64,000 nucleotides of DNA from assembly GCF_000147335.1 (NCBI RefSeq), contig NC_014533.1, forward strand, positions 1-64,000, in the 5' to 3' direction. Shown here one piece after another: positions 9,167 through 17,964 of the stretch (position 1 is its first letter; every line of letters begins with the position of its first letter). The translations under genes and the position numbers were made by a program. The notes under the pieces are model-generated. The model made no database searches. It was not told the origin of the DNA and was given only the letters and a program-made list of their open reading frames with translations. The stretch comes from Gloeothece verrucosa PCC 7822. Its GTDB lineage: Bacteria > Cyanobacteriota > Cyanobacteriia > Cyanobacteriales > Microcystaceae.

Positions 9167-12100
9167 TTATTCCTTCTCAACTGGGGCATCAGAGTTCAGT
9201 TGAGTAGAGTTGATTAAGGGTAATCTGACAGTAAATGTTGCCCCTCGCCCTTCTCCCCCACTTGCTACCTCGATTGTCCCTTGATGTAATTCTACTAGAT
9301 AACGGGCGATCGCTAGTCCAATGCCCACCCCTCCGGGTGAATGACGGCTAGGTACTTCAGCTTGACTGAAACGCTCAAAAACATGGACAAGAAAATTTGA
9401 ACTAATGCCGATACCGGTATCAGTAACACGGAGTCGGGCCTCAAAAGCCAAGTCGTCTAACTCAATGTAGACTTTTCCTTTATTAGGAGTGAATTTGATA
9501 GCATTGGATAGCAAATGACTCATAATTTGTTTGAGCCGTTCGGGATCTCCTGTAAGTATAACCTGTTTACCTGGATCAGGTAATCTCTCTATGAGTAGAA
9601 TTTGCTTTGCTTGAGCCGTTTGACGCAGTGTAGTAATAACATCTTGTGTTAGAGGAACCAGATCGACCGGTTGAAGTTGTAGTCGAAGCTTTCCCGAGAG
9701 AATGCTAGAAACATCCAGCAAATCTTTGACTAATTTGGCTTCAATCGTGGCATTGCGCTCAATAGAAGCCAGTGCTTGAGCCGTCTTTTTCCCGTCGAAA
9801 GATTGACTTTGTAATAAACGTGCCCAACTGAGAATCGCTGCAAGAGGAGCTTGTAATTCATGAGTTACAGTCTGGAGGAATTCATTTTTAAAACGATTAG
9901 CCGATTGCTCCTGGCGCAAACGTGACATTTGTAGTTGGGTCTGGACCCGCGCTATTAGTTCGTAGGTACTGAAAGGTTTAATTAAATAATCATCGGCTCC
10001 TGCTTCTAATCCTTCAATGGTTGCTTCTTTTCCTGCCCTTGCAGACAGTAGAATAATGGGAATACTTTTAGTGATCGGATCAGCCCGAAGTGTATTGAGC
10101 AGACCAAATCCGTCTAGCTCTGGCATCATCACATCTGTCAGCACTAAGTCGGGCAGTTGTTGAGCAATCATTTCTAGAGCGATTGCTCCATTGGCGGCGG
10201 TTTCAACTTGCCAGCGTTCGCTCAACAACCGGCTCACGTAATGGCGCATATCTGCGTTGTCATCCACTAGCAATATTCGGCTTTTTGACGGTGAGGGAAT
10301 GTGAGAGTAACTGGGTGCTAAAATAATCTTTTTATCTTGCTGATTTTTTGACGATTCGATAAATTCCGTCTCTTGGGTAAGCCATTGTAAGGCTTCCTCC
10401 ACGTAGGGAGACACGCTCATGGCGGTTGAGGTTCGAATAGGAGTTGCCCCAATCCGTTCAGGAGGAAGATGGGCAGAGCCGCTCGGAATAAACACTTTAA
10501 AACAACTCCCTTCTCCAAGGGTACTACTGACCCCGACTATTCCGCTATGCAGTTTTATTAATTGTAAAACTAGGGATAAACCAATTCCCGATCCTTCATA
10601 AGTACGTCCTTTTGCTCCTTTTACTCGGTGAAACCGCTCAAACAAATGGGGAATTTCTGCGCGGGGAATGCCAATGCCTGTGTCTTGTACAGATAGTTCA
10701 ATATATGGGAAAATGGGCAATGAAGAAGGAGTAAAGACAAAATTTTCCCTTTTATCTTTTAACTTTTCTTGTTCGCTTGCTACTAATCGCAAACTTACTT
10801 TGATCTCACCACTAAAAGTAAACTTGAAAGCGTTTGAGAGCAAATTAAGGACAATCTTTTCCCACATTTCTCGATCAACATAGACAGGTTCAGCGAGCAG
10901 AGGACAATCGACCACCAAACGCAGAGCAGCCTTTTCAATGCAAGAGCGAAACACACTAGCTAGTTCAGCCGTAAAGGTGGCTAGGTCAGTTGGCTCATAA
11001 ACTGCCTGAACCCGCTCGCTTTCAATACGCGAAAAATCGAGCAGAGTGTTAACCAATTTCAGCAGGCGTAACCCGTTACGATGTATGATTTTAATGCGCT
11101 CATATTGAAGAGGTGCAAGGGGATTACTGGCATCGCTTAACGCATCTTCAGCAGGCCCGAGCATTAGGGTAAGCGGTGTGCGAAATTCATGGCTGACATT
11201 GCTGAAAAAAGCCGTTTTGGCTCGGTCTAACTCGACTAATGCCTCAGCCCGTTTGCGTTCATCCTCATAAGCTAAAGTATTAGCGATTGCCGTCGTCACT
11301 TGAGCGGCTACCAAGTCAAAAAAGCCTCGATAATCATCATCAAGCGGTTTATAGGGGCTAATGCCAGCAATAAGAACGCCTAGGGTTTCGTGTCCGGGTC
11401 GGGTTAGAGGCAGGGCGATCGCGCTGTTGGGGGATTCATCCCACGCGCCCCCGGGAAGCGAACCAAAGCGATCAATTAATTGATGAATGACTCGGTTTTC
11501 TCCAGTGGCTAAAATCGAGTTGAGTGACCAGCAGTCGGATGCTTCATCGGCAAGCTCAATCACACTAGGGCTAACAAGAGTTCCGACTTCTAAATTAGTT
11601 GTACTGACAAGTTTAACCTGTTGATGACCGCTATCAAGCAAATAAAACAAGGCGAAGGGAATGTCTTTAAGGTTATTAGCTAATACATTAGCAGAAATTT
11701 GGCAGGCTTCATTTACCGTTTTCGCGTGTGCCGTCTCTGCACCTAAATCCCGAAGCGTCCTCAGACGGCGTTCATCCAAAACTCGCAGAGTATCTTCCGT
11801 ACAGGCACAAAAAATCCCTCCCACGCCATCTTCATATCTCCCAATAGGACTGTAAGAGAAGGTAAAGTAGGCTTCTTCCCGATAGCCATTACGCTCCATA
11901 ATCTCCAATAATTCTTCGTTCCAAGAGGGATTTCCGTTATTAAGCACCTCATAAGCCAATGGTCCTAACGAGTGCCAAATCTCTGACCAAATATCATTTG
12001 CCGATCTACCTAAAGCTTTTGGATGCCGCTTACCCAATATTGGAATATAAGCATCATTATATAAATTGATCAGGTTTTTCCCCCACCAGATAAACATTGG

Positions 12101-12274
12101 GTAGCGGGAGCCTAAAATAATTCGAATGCCTGTTTTTAAGCTCTGTGGCCAGGTTTCGATAAGACCGAGCTGGCTTTGTGACCAATCATACGCTCTCATC
12201 AAAGCTCCCATCTCGCCCCCTCCTGCAAAAAGGCTTTCAAGCAAGGGATTTAGGCTCTCAGATGGGATTATCAT
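9167..12274 (-). CDS. Hybrid histidine kinase with PAS, GAF and two kinase cores
   Basis: The 1035-residue protein shares the double-core plan of its downstream neighbour but has a shorter sensor half. Residues about 30-165 are a PAS-like domain (GSRYPMFIWWG, LINLYNDAYIPILG) and about 170-345 a GAF domain. HisKA-1 (FFSNVSHEFRTPLTLML) lies near 358, its HATPase ends near 595, the receiver spans about 665-785 (ILLVDDNADMRHYV, Asp in DLVLTDVMMP), HisKA-2 (FLQTVTHELQAPLAAIL) is near 805 and the last HATPase ends near 1020. HisKA-2 has THELQAP rather than SHELRTP, a slight departure in the H-box. The two kinases probably arose by duplication, since their first cores are very similar. The gene lies 54 bases after the PAS-receiver gene. 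Confidence 0.9.
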   Translation of the reverse strand: MIIPSESLNPLLESLFAGGGEMGALMRAYDWSQSQLGLIETWPQSLKTGIRIILGSRYPMFIWWGKNLINLYNDAYIPILGKRHPKALGRSANDIWSEIWHSLGPLAYEVLNNGNPSWNEELLEIMERNGYREEAYFTFSYSPIGRYEDGVGGIFCACTEDTLRVLDERRLRTLRDLGAETAHAKTVNEACQISANVLANNLKDIPFALFYLLDSGHQQVKLVSTTNLEVGTLVSPSVIELADEASDCWSLNSILATGENRVIHQLIDRFGSLPGGAWDESPNSAIALPLTRPGHETLGVLIAGISPYKPLDDDYRGFFDLVAAQVTTAIANTLAYEDERKRAEALVELDRAKTAFFSNVSHEFRTPLTLMLGPAEDALSDASNPLAPLQYERIKIIHRNGLRLLKLVNTLLDFSRIESERVQAVYEPTDLATFTAELASVFRSCIEKAALRLVVDCPLLAEPVYVDREMWEKIVLNLLSNAFKFTFSGEIKVSLRLVASEQEKLKDKRENFVFTPSSLPIFPYIELSVQDTGIGIPRAEIPHLFERFHRVKGAKGRTYEGSGIGLSLVLQLIKLHSGIVGVSSTLGEGSCFKVFIPSGSAHLPPERIGATPIRTSTAMSVSPYVEEALQWLTQETEFIESSKNQQDKKIILAPSYSHIPSPSKSRILLVDDNADMRHYVSRLLSERWQVETAANGAIALEMIAQQLPDLVLTDVMMPELDGFGLLNTLRADPITKSIPIILLSARAGKEATIEGLEAGADDYLIKPFSTYELIARVQTQLQMSRLRQEQSANRFKNEFLQTVTHELQAPLAAILSWARLLQSQSFDGKKTAQALASIERNATIEAKLVKDLLDVSSILSGKLRLQLQPVDLVPLTQDVITTLRQTAQAKQILLIERLPDPGKQVILTGDPERLKQIMSHLLSNAIKFTPNKGKVYIELDDLAFEARLRVTDTGIGISSNFLVHVFERFSQAEVPSRHSPGGVGIGLAIARYLVELHQGTIEVASGGEGRGATFTVRLPLINSTQLNSDAPVEKE

Positions 12275-12328
12275 ACAAAGCTTTCCTCAACAAATGCAAT
12301 TTTTTCATGTTAATTTAAGCAATTTATG

Positions 12329-13453
12329 CTATTGACTATAAGTGCGTCGGGCTAATTGAGTTACCATATCAATCAAATCCCTTGGTTGAGCCAGCTTGTG
12401 CAAATGGGCTTCAAATCCAGCACTAATAACTTTTTCCCGAGTTTCGTCTAAATAAGCGGTAATGGCGACTGCTGGAATATGTCCTCCGATTTGAGACTCA
12501 AGCTCGCGTATTTGGCGAATCAAGCTATAGCCATCTTTATCGGGCATACGAATGTCACTCACCAATACATCGGCCTGAAATTGCTCTAATTCTTTTAGTG
12601 CGGCTGCCGCACTTGCTACTGCTCTGACACGAATTCCCGCAGATTCTAAAACGGCACTGATGAATTCCCGAGCATCCGCTTCATCATCAACAACTAGCAC
12701 CTGCAATCCGTTTAGAGATTGAGACAGAGTAAGTTTAGACACTTTTTCTTTTGTAGAAATTGCTTTCGGGTAGGGGGGTTGAGCGATTAGAAACTCTGCT
12801 TGTTGAATTTGAATTAAGTTATGTACCCCTATTCGTAGAGTTTCAATCGAACCTGAGTCATTACGGAGGCTTAGCACTTGCAACAGGGCACTAAATGGTT
12901 CTTGGTGTCGTGGACATAATATCGTTTGCCAATGTTGTATTTCCCTTTTTTGAGAAAGCTCATCCAACTTGGTATAAAAAGCTGAGCGTTCACTATGATC
13001 TACATACACAACTAAAGGTTTACCGACTAAATAGTGTTGTGGTACGTTTAGCCATTTAGCTATCATCTGGTTGGCTTCTGTGATTAACCCTTTAGCATCG
13101 GTCACTAAATAGCCTAAAGGTGAAGTGTGAAATAAGTCGTAGTAATGTTGGTAAGCTGTGACAATTCGTTGATTTTGCTCTATAAGCTTTTGCTCCAGGC
13201 AAGAGGCTATTTCCAACTTCGTCTGCATCTCTTCTATATACAGTTGTAAACCGTCAAGTGCGACTACGCTTTCTGAAAAAGCAATCAATTCTTGTTTTTC
13301 TTCCTCGGCGGCAATTAGCTGTCGCAACGTTTCGATATATTGTCTCAACTTTTCGTCACTCATAAATACAGTCGAATAATGTGGGTAATGCGCTTTTAAT
13401 CTTGGATATAAGACGAATATTATTTTATTAAATTTTTTGAGATTTACATACAT
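12329..13453 (-). CDS. PAS domain plus receiver domain response-regulator protein
   Basis: This is the first gene of the minus-strand signalling cluster. Residues about 30-100 are helical, possibly coiled coil. Residues about 105-220 form a PAS domain (YYDLFHTSPLGYLVTDAKGLITEAN). Residues about 250-372 form a CheY-like receiver: LQVLVVDDEADAREFI supplies the acidic pair, DVLVSDIRMPDKDG the phospho-accepting Asp and AVAITAY the Thr switch. No DNA-binding output domain follows, so it likely acts by protein contact or phosphate transfer with the two hybrid kinases encoded next. The initiator could be the ATG at 13453 or an internal one at residue 30 (MSDEKLRQYIETL), which reads more like a true N-terminus. 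Confidence 0.82.
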   Translation of the reverse strand: MYVNLKKFNKIIFVLYPRLKAHYPHYSTVFMSDEKLRQYIETLRQLIAAEEEKQELIAFSESVVALDGLQLYIEEMQTKLEIASCLEQKLIEQNQRIVTAYQHYYDLFHTSPLGYLVTDAKGLITEANQMIAKWLNVPQHYLVGKPLVVYVDHSERSAFYTKLDELSQKREIQHWQTILCPRHQEPFSALLQVLSLRNDSGSIETLRIGVHNLIQIQQAEFLIAQPPYPKAISTKEKVSKLTLSQSLNGLQVLVVDDEADAREFISAVLESAGIRVRAVASAAAALKELEQFQADVLVSDIRMPDKDGYSLIRQIRELESQIGGHIPAVAITAYLDETREKVISAGFEAHLHKLAQPRDLIDMVTQLARRTYSQ

Positions 13454-13524
13454 ATATCCTAACGTCCAAGCCAGGCAAACGAATCATAAAAGTTTGACGG
13501 GGTGACAAGAAACTTGTAATTAAG

Positions 13525-13572
13525 GTAGGGTGTGGGGTGTAGGGTGTGGGGTGTGGGGTGTAGGGTGTAGGG
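13525..13572. repeat. Heptameric short tandem repeat (STRR type)
   Basis: Seven tandem heptamers of GTGTGGG/GTGTAGG type (GTAGGGT GTGGGGT and so on) run without interruption. Such 7-bp tandem repeats in intergenic DNA are characteristic of cyanobacterial genomes. It lies upstream of the signalling operon and next to a MITE-like element. Confidence 0.8.
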
Positions 13573-13585
13573 AAAAATGAATTAA

Positions 13586-13715
13586 TAAGTACCTGGACAT
13601 AAATAAAGCACTTTATGTTAAGAAATGTAAAAACATTGAAAGCCTTTCCTGTTCCCTGTTCCCTGTTCCCTGTTCCCTAATCACACAGTTAACTTTAATT
13701 GTGTCCAGGTACTTA
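13586..13715 (+). mobile_element. MITE-like element, copy A (subfamily I)
   Basis: Terminal inverted repeats AGTACCTGGACA and TGTCCAGGTACT are flanked by TA on both sides, which fits a TA target duplication of the IS630/Tc1-mariner type. The interior has TTAAGAAATGTAAAAACATT and four CTGTTCC heptamers. It has no coding capacity and is therefore non-autonomous. It stands between the divergent signalling operon and the 1305-residue gene and could supply promoter or terminator sequence to either. Confidence 0.75.
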
Positions 13716-13873
13716 CAAGTAGAAGTACAGCACGAAAATGGCTTTTAAGCAGTATAAATACTTGCAATTTGGGCGACAACAAAAATTCTTGAGGCACAAT
13801 TCCGTAAATTATTGGATGAGCTTTGTAGCCAATAATTACAAACATCACCAATATTTTAACAGTAGATAATTGT

Positions 13874-16800
13874 ATGGTAACTTCAATCAATCGTTCTCGC
13901 TCTGAATTTCATGACTTAGTCATTACTCGCATGGATGCACCAGGTAATCCTAATTATGCCATCCCAAAACGAGTGATGTTAATACGCCCAAATCCATTAG
14001 ACGAAAGTAATGATCTCCTATTCATCGATCAAGTGCCAGTACCGCGCGATGCTTGGACTTACGATGCCCATGACAAAACTTTACGTTGGCAAGGATTATT
14101 TGGTGGAGGTCAGTTACATCTTTATGCTAGTGGTCGTGGTGCTGTCGGGGTTATTGGTGGTGCAGACAGGGCTATATCGGTAAGGGCTGGCGCACGGGCA
14201 CAATTCATTTGCTCTGTTGCTTTAAATTCTGGCGCTACTTATGAAAGCCAAAATAATGCAATTGTCGGTTTTACTTGGGATACATCTTCTCCGGCGTGGA
14301 AGTCAGCAACTTGGGTTCAAGACAGATTATTGTTAACTTATACAGTAACTCAAGGCAGTTCAATCGAACCACCAACTTTTACATGGGAATTTGAAGATAA
14401 ACAGACAGAATCTATCCCTTGGGAACCTAGTTTAGGCTCTTTTGAAGCCAGTCTTAGTTTAGGTCAACAGCAGGGGCTAATGGTATGGAATTTGGTATTT
14501 AAGTCCAATGTGCCTCCAGATCAAGATATCGGTTTATCTAGCCCTGAACCAGATACTGTTTATCCCTATTGGATGCAGGCAAGAGAAGACGCGGCGGCTT
14601 CTACCATCAACGGTGTATTACAAATTGATGATCTTGCCCCCAAAGGCACGCTAGTCGGGATGCAAGGTAAACGGGTTGCTTCAATGGTAGCTGGTTATTA
14701 CCACGTATCACCTGATAAAGCACCCTTTGCTGTCTTTGACGGACGTTTGCATCTCAATGGTAAGCCTGTGGCCGATTCCTATATGTTAGGCAATACCCTA
14801 TATTGGAGAGGGCTTGATCGCAAACATCAAAAACGATTAGGATTACCCGCAGAAGGTAAGCTTCTATTCAGTAAAAACGGATCTCTTGCTAATGACCCCC
14901 ATAACACATTGACTGTGCGGCGCTTATCAGCTAATTCGACTCATAACCAAATTGCTAAACACTGCGATCTTCACCCAAAAATTCATGACATCCTCCTCTC
15001 ACAGGTAGCCTCTTTAGCCGATACCTCGCCGAATATATACGGTTTGCTGGCTATGACCCCGTTTGCACAAAATACTCAGGGAGAATGGGGTGATGTTGTT
15101 CAATCTGCTGTGAGACAGAACTTAAGTGAAATAATGAATTCTTATATCTCAGAAGATATTTGGAAACTGTTATTTCCTAATGTGAACCAACCTATTTTAA
15201 GCGGAGAATTAGCAGAAATTGCCAACTCGCCGGTATCAGGTATAGGAGATCCCACAGCCTGGTATAAAACTTTGGGGACTGCCGTAATGACTCAAGGATT
15301 GGCTAATGGTTCGGATTCAAACACCAAAAATCTCAACGGTCCGCGTGCCGCCGCTTGGTTAAAACAAGAAGTAGCCAATTCTAAAGTGTACCAAGTTCAT
15401 GGGCAAAAGTTATTTCAGTACCAATGGGGTCAACGCTTCCCACAGACGGCTGATTATATCTCAGATCAAATTACCAACGCCGCTACCTATGAAGCAACTA
15501 TCGACAGTCAAATCAAAAGTTCTATTAATGATATTAATACCAATGTGGTAGCAGATGGGTCATCTCCGGACCTCAAACAAAACTTAATTAAAGAAGTACA
15601 AGCCGTTGGTGAGTATGCGAAAACCAATAAACTTTTTTGGGCTTTTGCTTACTATACTTATAATACCGCCCCTGCCATTCTTGCCAATATTGCGATTCAG
15701 ATCGGCATCAATACCGGATCGAGTGATGGAACTACACTAACGCGACTATTTCAGCAAAATATTACGGTACTGACTGCTTTAGATCCGTCGGGATATTTTG
15801 CTCAACAGTACAATAAAACGATCAATATCTTTTTGGCTACTAATATTTTGCCTAGTATGTACGGATTTACAGGAGATGCAGAAAGCTTTGAGCTAATTAA
15901 AGAATACCTACAAACTTTTGTTCAACAAAATATTGCCAACGAAGATCAACAAATTGCCGATGCCGCCACTCAAATTAAAAATATTTTAGATGAAAAAGAT
16001 GCAGATGAAATTCTTAAAGCGTCGATCGAAACCTTGCGTACATTTGCCGAAGCCATTCAAGATACTTTAGCACTTCCCTACATAGCTAACCGATGGGTCA
16101 ATTGGTTTTCAAGTACCTTTCCTAGGTTCTCAAAAATCGCTAACATCTTTGGCAGTGTATTCATTGGCGGAATTACCGGTTTAGCTATTTTTAATCTTTT
16201 CTCGACCTATAAAAGTTGGGACAAACTCACTGCCGGAGAAAAAGCAGAAGTCATCCTTGATACGGTGCAATTGGGTCTACAGATATTAGCCGCAGTTGTT
16301 AAACGCGGAGTCAGGCTTTACGCCATTTTTCAAGTAGATGGGATGTCTTTTTGGCAACGCAGTGCAGCAGTTAATCGTATTTTGGTTGAGGGAGAAGCCA
16401 GCCGGCTTGATGAAGGTTTAGTGAATATATCTAACAGAACTGCTCGTTGGCTGGGAGATACGGCTGGTTCAATAGAAATGCGAGACGAAATAACATTGCT
16501 GCTTAATATAGGCGACAATGATCTAGAAGAAGTATCCTGGACAATCAGAATATTTGGTCGCAACCTAGATGAGTTTATTGCCACCCGTGTCGGTCCGATT
16601 TTAATTCTTGCTGGTATCGGTTTGAGCATCTACTTTATTACTACTGGAGAGACGGGGGTAGCCCTTGGGGCAGATATTGTTAATATTGTTGGTGGTGTGC
16701 TAACTTTATTTGCTCTAGTCGGCACTTGGGCTGTTGAAGGAGGATTAATTGTCGCCGATGGCGTTTTGGCAGGAATAATTGCTTTTGCCGGACCTTTAGC

Positions 16801-17791
16801 TATTATCGCTGCATTAGTAGGGGTTGCTTTGGTGCTGTACGAACTATTCCAAAAACCACCCGATCCCGTTAAAGAATTTGTTGATCAATATGCTAAACCT
16901 GCGGGATTTTATGTCGACTCTAAAGCCAGTAGTATTGACTATGTGATTCCCTATGCCGCCAAAGAGCAAAATAACCTGTTGATGCTCGGATTCACTTTAT
17001 CGCCTGACATCTTCATTGATGGGATAATATTTATCCCTTCTGGCAAAATTATGATCGCTAATGCTGATGGTTCTTTATCTCTAGGTTCTGCTACTTCCTT
17101 GCCGGATACTGTTTGGCAATCTCAAACTGATGGCTTAGGGATGAGTCAGATTTTTACTCTGATTGAAAAAGACAAAACCGAAGGCCCCATAGGCGTTTTA
17201 CTCAGCCTGATGAGCGACTATACTGTTTCCTTCCAACCGAGAATGAGTTCTAGTCAAACCAAATCGCAAGCCGCAAGTGGCAAACCTACGATACTGACGC
17301 AAACTTGGTTGAGTCATCCTCAAACTCATGCAGTGACAACTAACGATGATACAGATCTAGTTTCCTTAGATTTAAAATTTCAGCCTGTAATGCCCGATCA
17401 AAACGGCAATTACCATCCATCACAAGCTGGCGGTTGGTTAATCACAACCACTTCAGGAGTGGGTTATAGTGCAAATCAGGGTAGTCTATTTAACTTAAAA
17501 ATGTCTGGTCTAGCTCCGAATTTTATGACCATGAGCGATATAAGTTTTATCCTCAATAGTACCCCATCCCAACAGCAAAAATTTGGACCACGCTTTGGTA
17601 TTAATCCCAGTACGCCGTTTACCTATTCTTTAACAGGAGGCTTGCCCAGTTTCTTAAGTTTTAGTAAAGAAACAGGCACTTTTAGCCCTAATGGCCAAAC
17701 TGCTAATCAAGCAATTAAATCGAATAATTCTTTGACAATTAGTAACGCTCTAGGTAATGAATCTGTTAATTTCACCATTACTGTAGCTTGA
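13874..17791 (+). CDS. Unrecognised 1305-residue protein with long hydrophobic segments; possible pore-forming protein
   Basis: I do not recognise the family. Residues 1-230 look beta-rich and soluble (FHDLVITRMDAPGNPNY, LRWQGLFGGGQLHLYASG). Residues about 360-760 are mostly helical and polar. A Gly-rich hydrophobic segment occurs at about 759-777 (FGSVFIGGITGLAIFNLF), and a cluster of very hydrophobic Gly/Ala/Ile-rich stretches spans about 906-992 (VGPILILAGIGLSIYFITTG, then ALVGVALVLYELF). Residues 1000-1305 are again beta-rich and end in a putative Ig-like fold (PFTYSLTGGLPSFLSFSKET). There is no N-terminal signal peptide. A soluble protein carrying a buried hydrophobic hairpin is the layout of alpha-pore-forming toxins, but that is inference only. 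A MITE-like copy lies upstream and another separates it from the Hint-domain gene. Confidence 0.8.
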   Translation: MVTSINRSRSEFHDLVITRMDAPGNPNYAIPKRVMLIRPNPLDESNDLLFIDQVPVPRDAWTYDAHDKTLRWQGLFGGGQLHLYASGRGAVGVIGGADRAISVRAGARAQFICSVALNSGATYESQNNAIVGFTWDTSSPAWKSATWVQDRLLLTYTVTQGSSIEPPTFTWEFEDKQTESIPWEPSLGSFEASLSLGQQQGLMVWNLVFKSNVPPDQDIGLSSPEPDTVYPYWMQAREDAAASTINGVLQIDDLAPKGTLVGMQGKRVASMVAGYYHVSPDKAPFAVFDGRLHLNGKPVADSYMLGNTLYWRGLDRKHQKRLGLPAEGKLLFSKNGSLANDPHNTLTVRRLSANSTHNQIAKHCDLHPKIHDILLSQVASLADTSPNIYGLLAMTPFAQNTQGEWGDVVQSAVRQNLSEIMNSYISEDIWKLLFPNVNQPILSGELAEIANSPVSGIGDPTAWYKTLGTAVMTQGLANGSDSNTKNLNGPRAAAWLKQEVANSKVYQVHGQKLFQYQWGQRFPQTADYISDQITNAATYEATIDSQIKSSINDINTNVVADGSSPDLKQNLIKEVQAVGEYAKTNKLFWAFAYYTYNTAPAILANIAIQIGINTGSSDGTTLTRLFQQNITVLTALDPSGYFAQQYNKTINIFLATNILPSMYGFTGDAESFELIKEYLQTFVQQNIANEDQQIADAATQIKNILDEKDADEILKASIETLRTFAEAIQDTLALPYIANRWVNWFSSTFPRFSKIANIFGSVFIGGITGLAIFNLFSTYKSWDKLTAGEKAEVILDTVQLGLQILAAVVKRGVRLYAIFQVDGMSFWQRSAAVNRILVEGEASRLDEGLVNISNRTARWLGDTAGSIEMRDEITLLLNIGDNDLEEVSWTIRIFGRNLDEFIATRVGPILILAGIGLSIYFITTGETGVALGADIVNIVGGVLTLFALVGTWAVEGGLIVADGVLAGIIAFAGPLAIIAALVGVALVLYELFQKPPDPVKEFVDQYAKPAGFYVDSKASSIDYVIPYAAKEQNNLLMLGFTLSPDIFIDGIIFIPSGKIMIANADGSLSLGSATSLPDTVWQSQTDGLGMSQIFTLIEKDKTEGPIGVLLSLMSDYTVSFQPRMSSSQTKSQAASGKPTILTQTWLSHPQTHAVTTNDDTDLVSLDLKFQPVMPDQNGNYHPSQAGGWLITTTSGVGYSANQGSLFNLKMSGLAPNFMTMSDISFILNSTPSQQQKFGPRFGINPSTPFTYSLTGGLPSFLSFSKETGTFSPNGQTANQAIKSNNSLTISNALGNESVNFTITVA

Positions 17792-17799
17792 CCTTCTTC

Positions 17800-17930
17800 T
17801 AAGTCCCTGAACATAAATAAAGCTTTCTGTATTAAGAAATGTTTTACTCTCCTAACTCTTACCCATTGCCCTTTTCCCGCAACCCCATTGCCCAATCTCA
17901 CAGTTAACTTTAATTTTGTCCACCTACTTA
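17800..17930 (+). mobile_element. MITE-like element, copy B (subfamily II)
   Basis: Ends TAAGTCCCTGAACATAAATA and TTTTGTCCACCTACTTA match the terminal repeats with a few changes. The interior (TTTTACTCTCCTAACTCTTA, then CCCATTGCCC) defines a second subfamily shared with the inverted copies at 31373 and 43453. It sits between the two large unrecognised genes. Confidence 0.7.
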
Positions 17931-17964
17931 GCAAGTTTAATTCGGCATAAAGCAATAAATTTCT

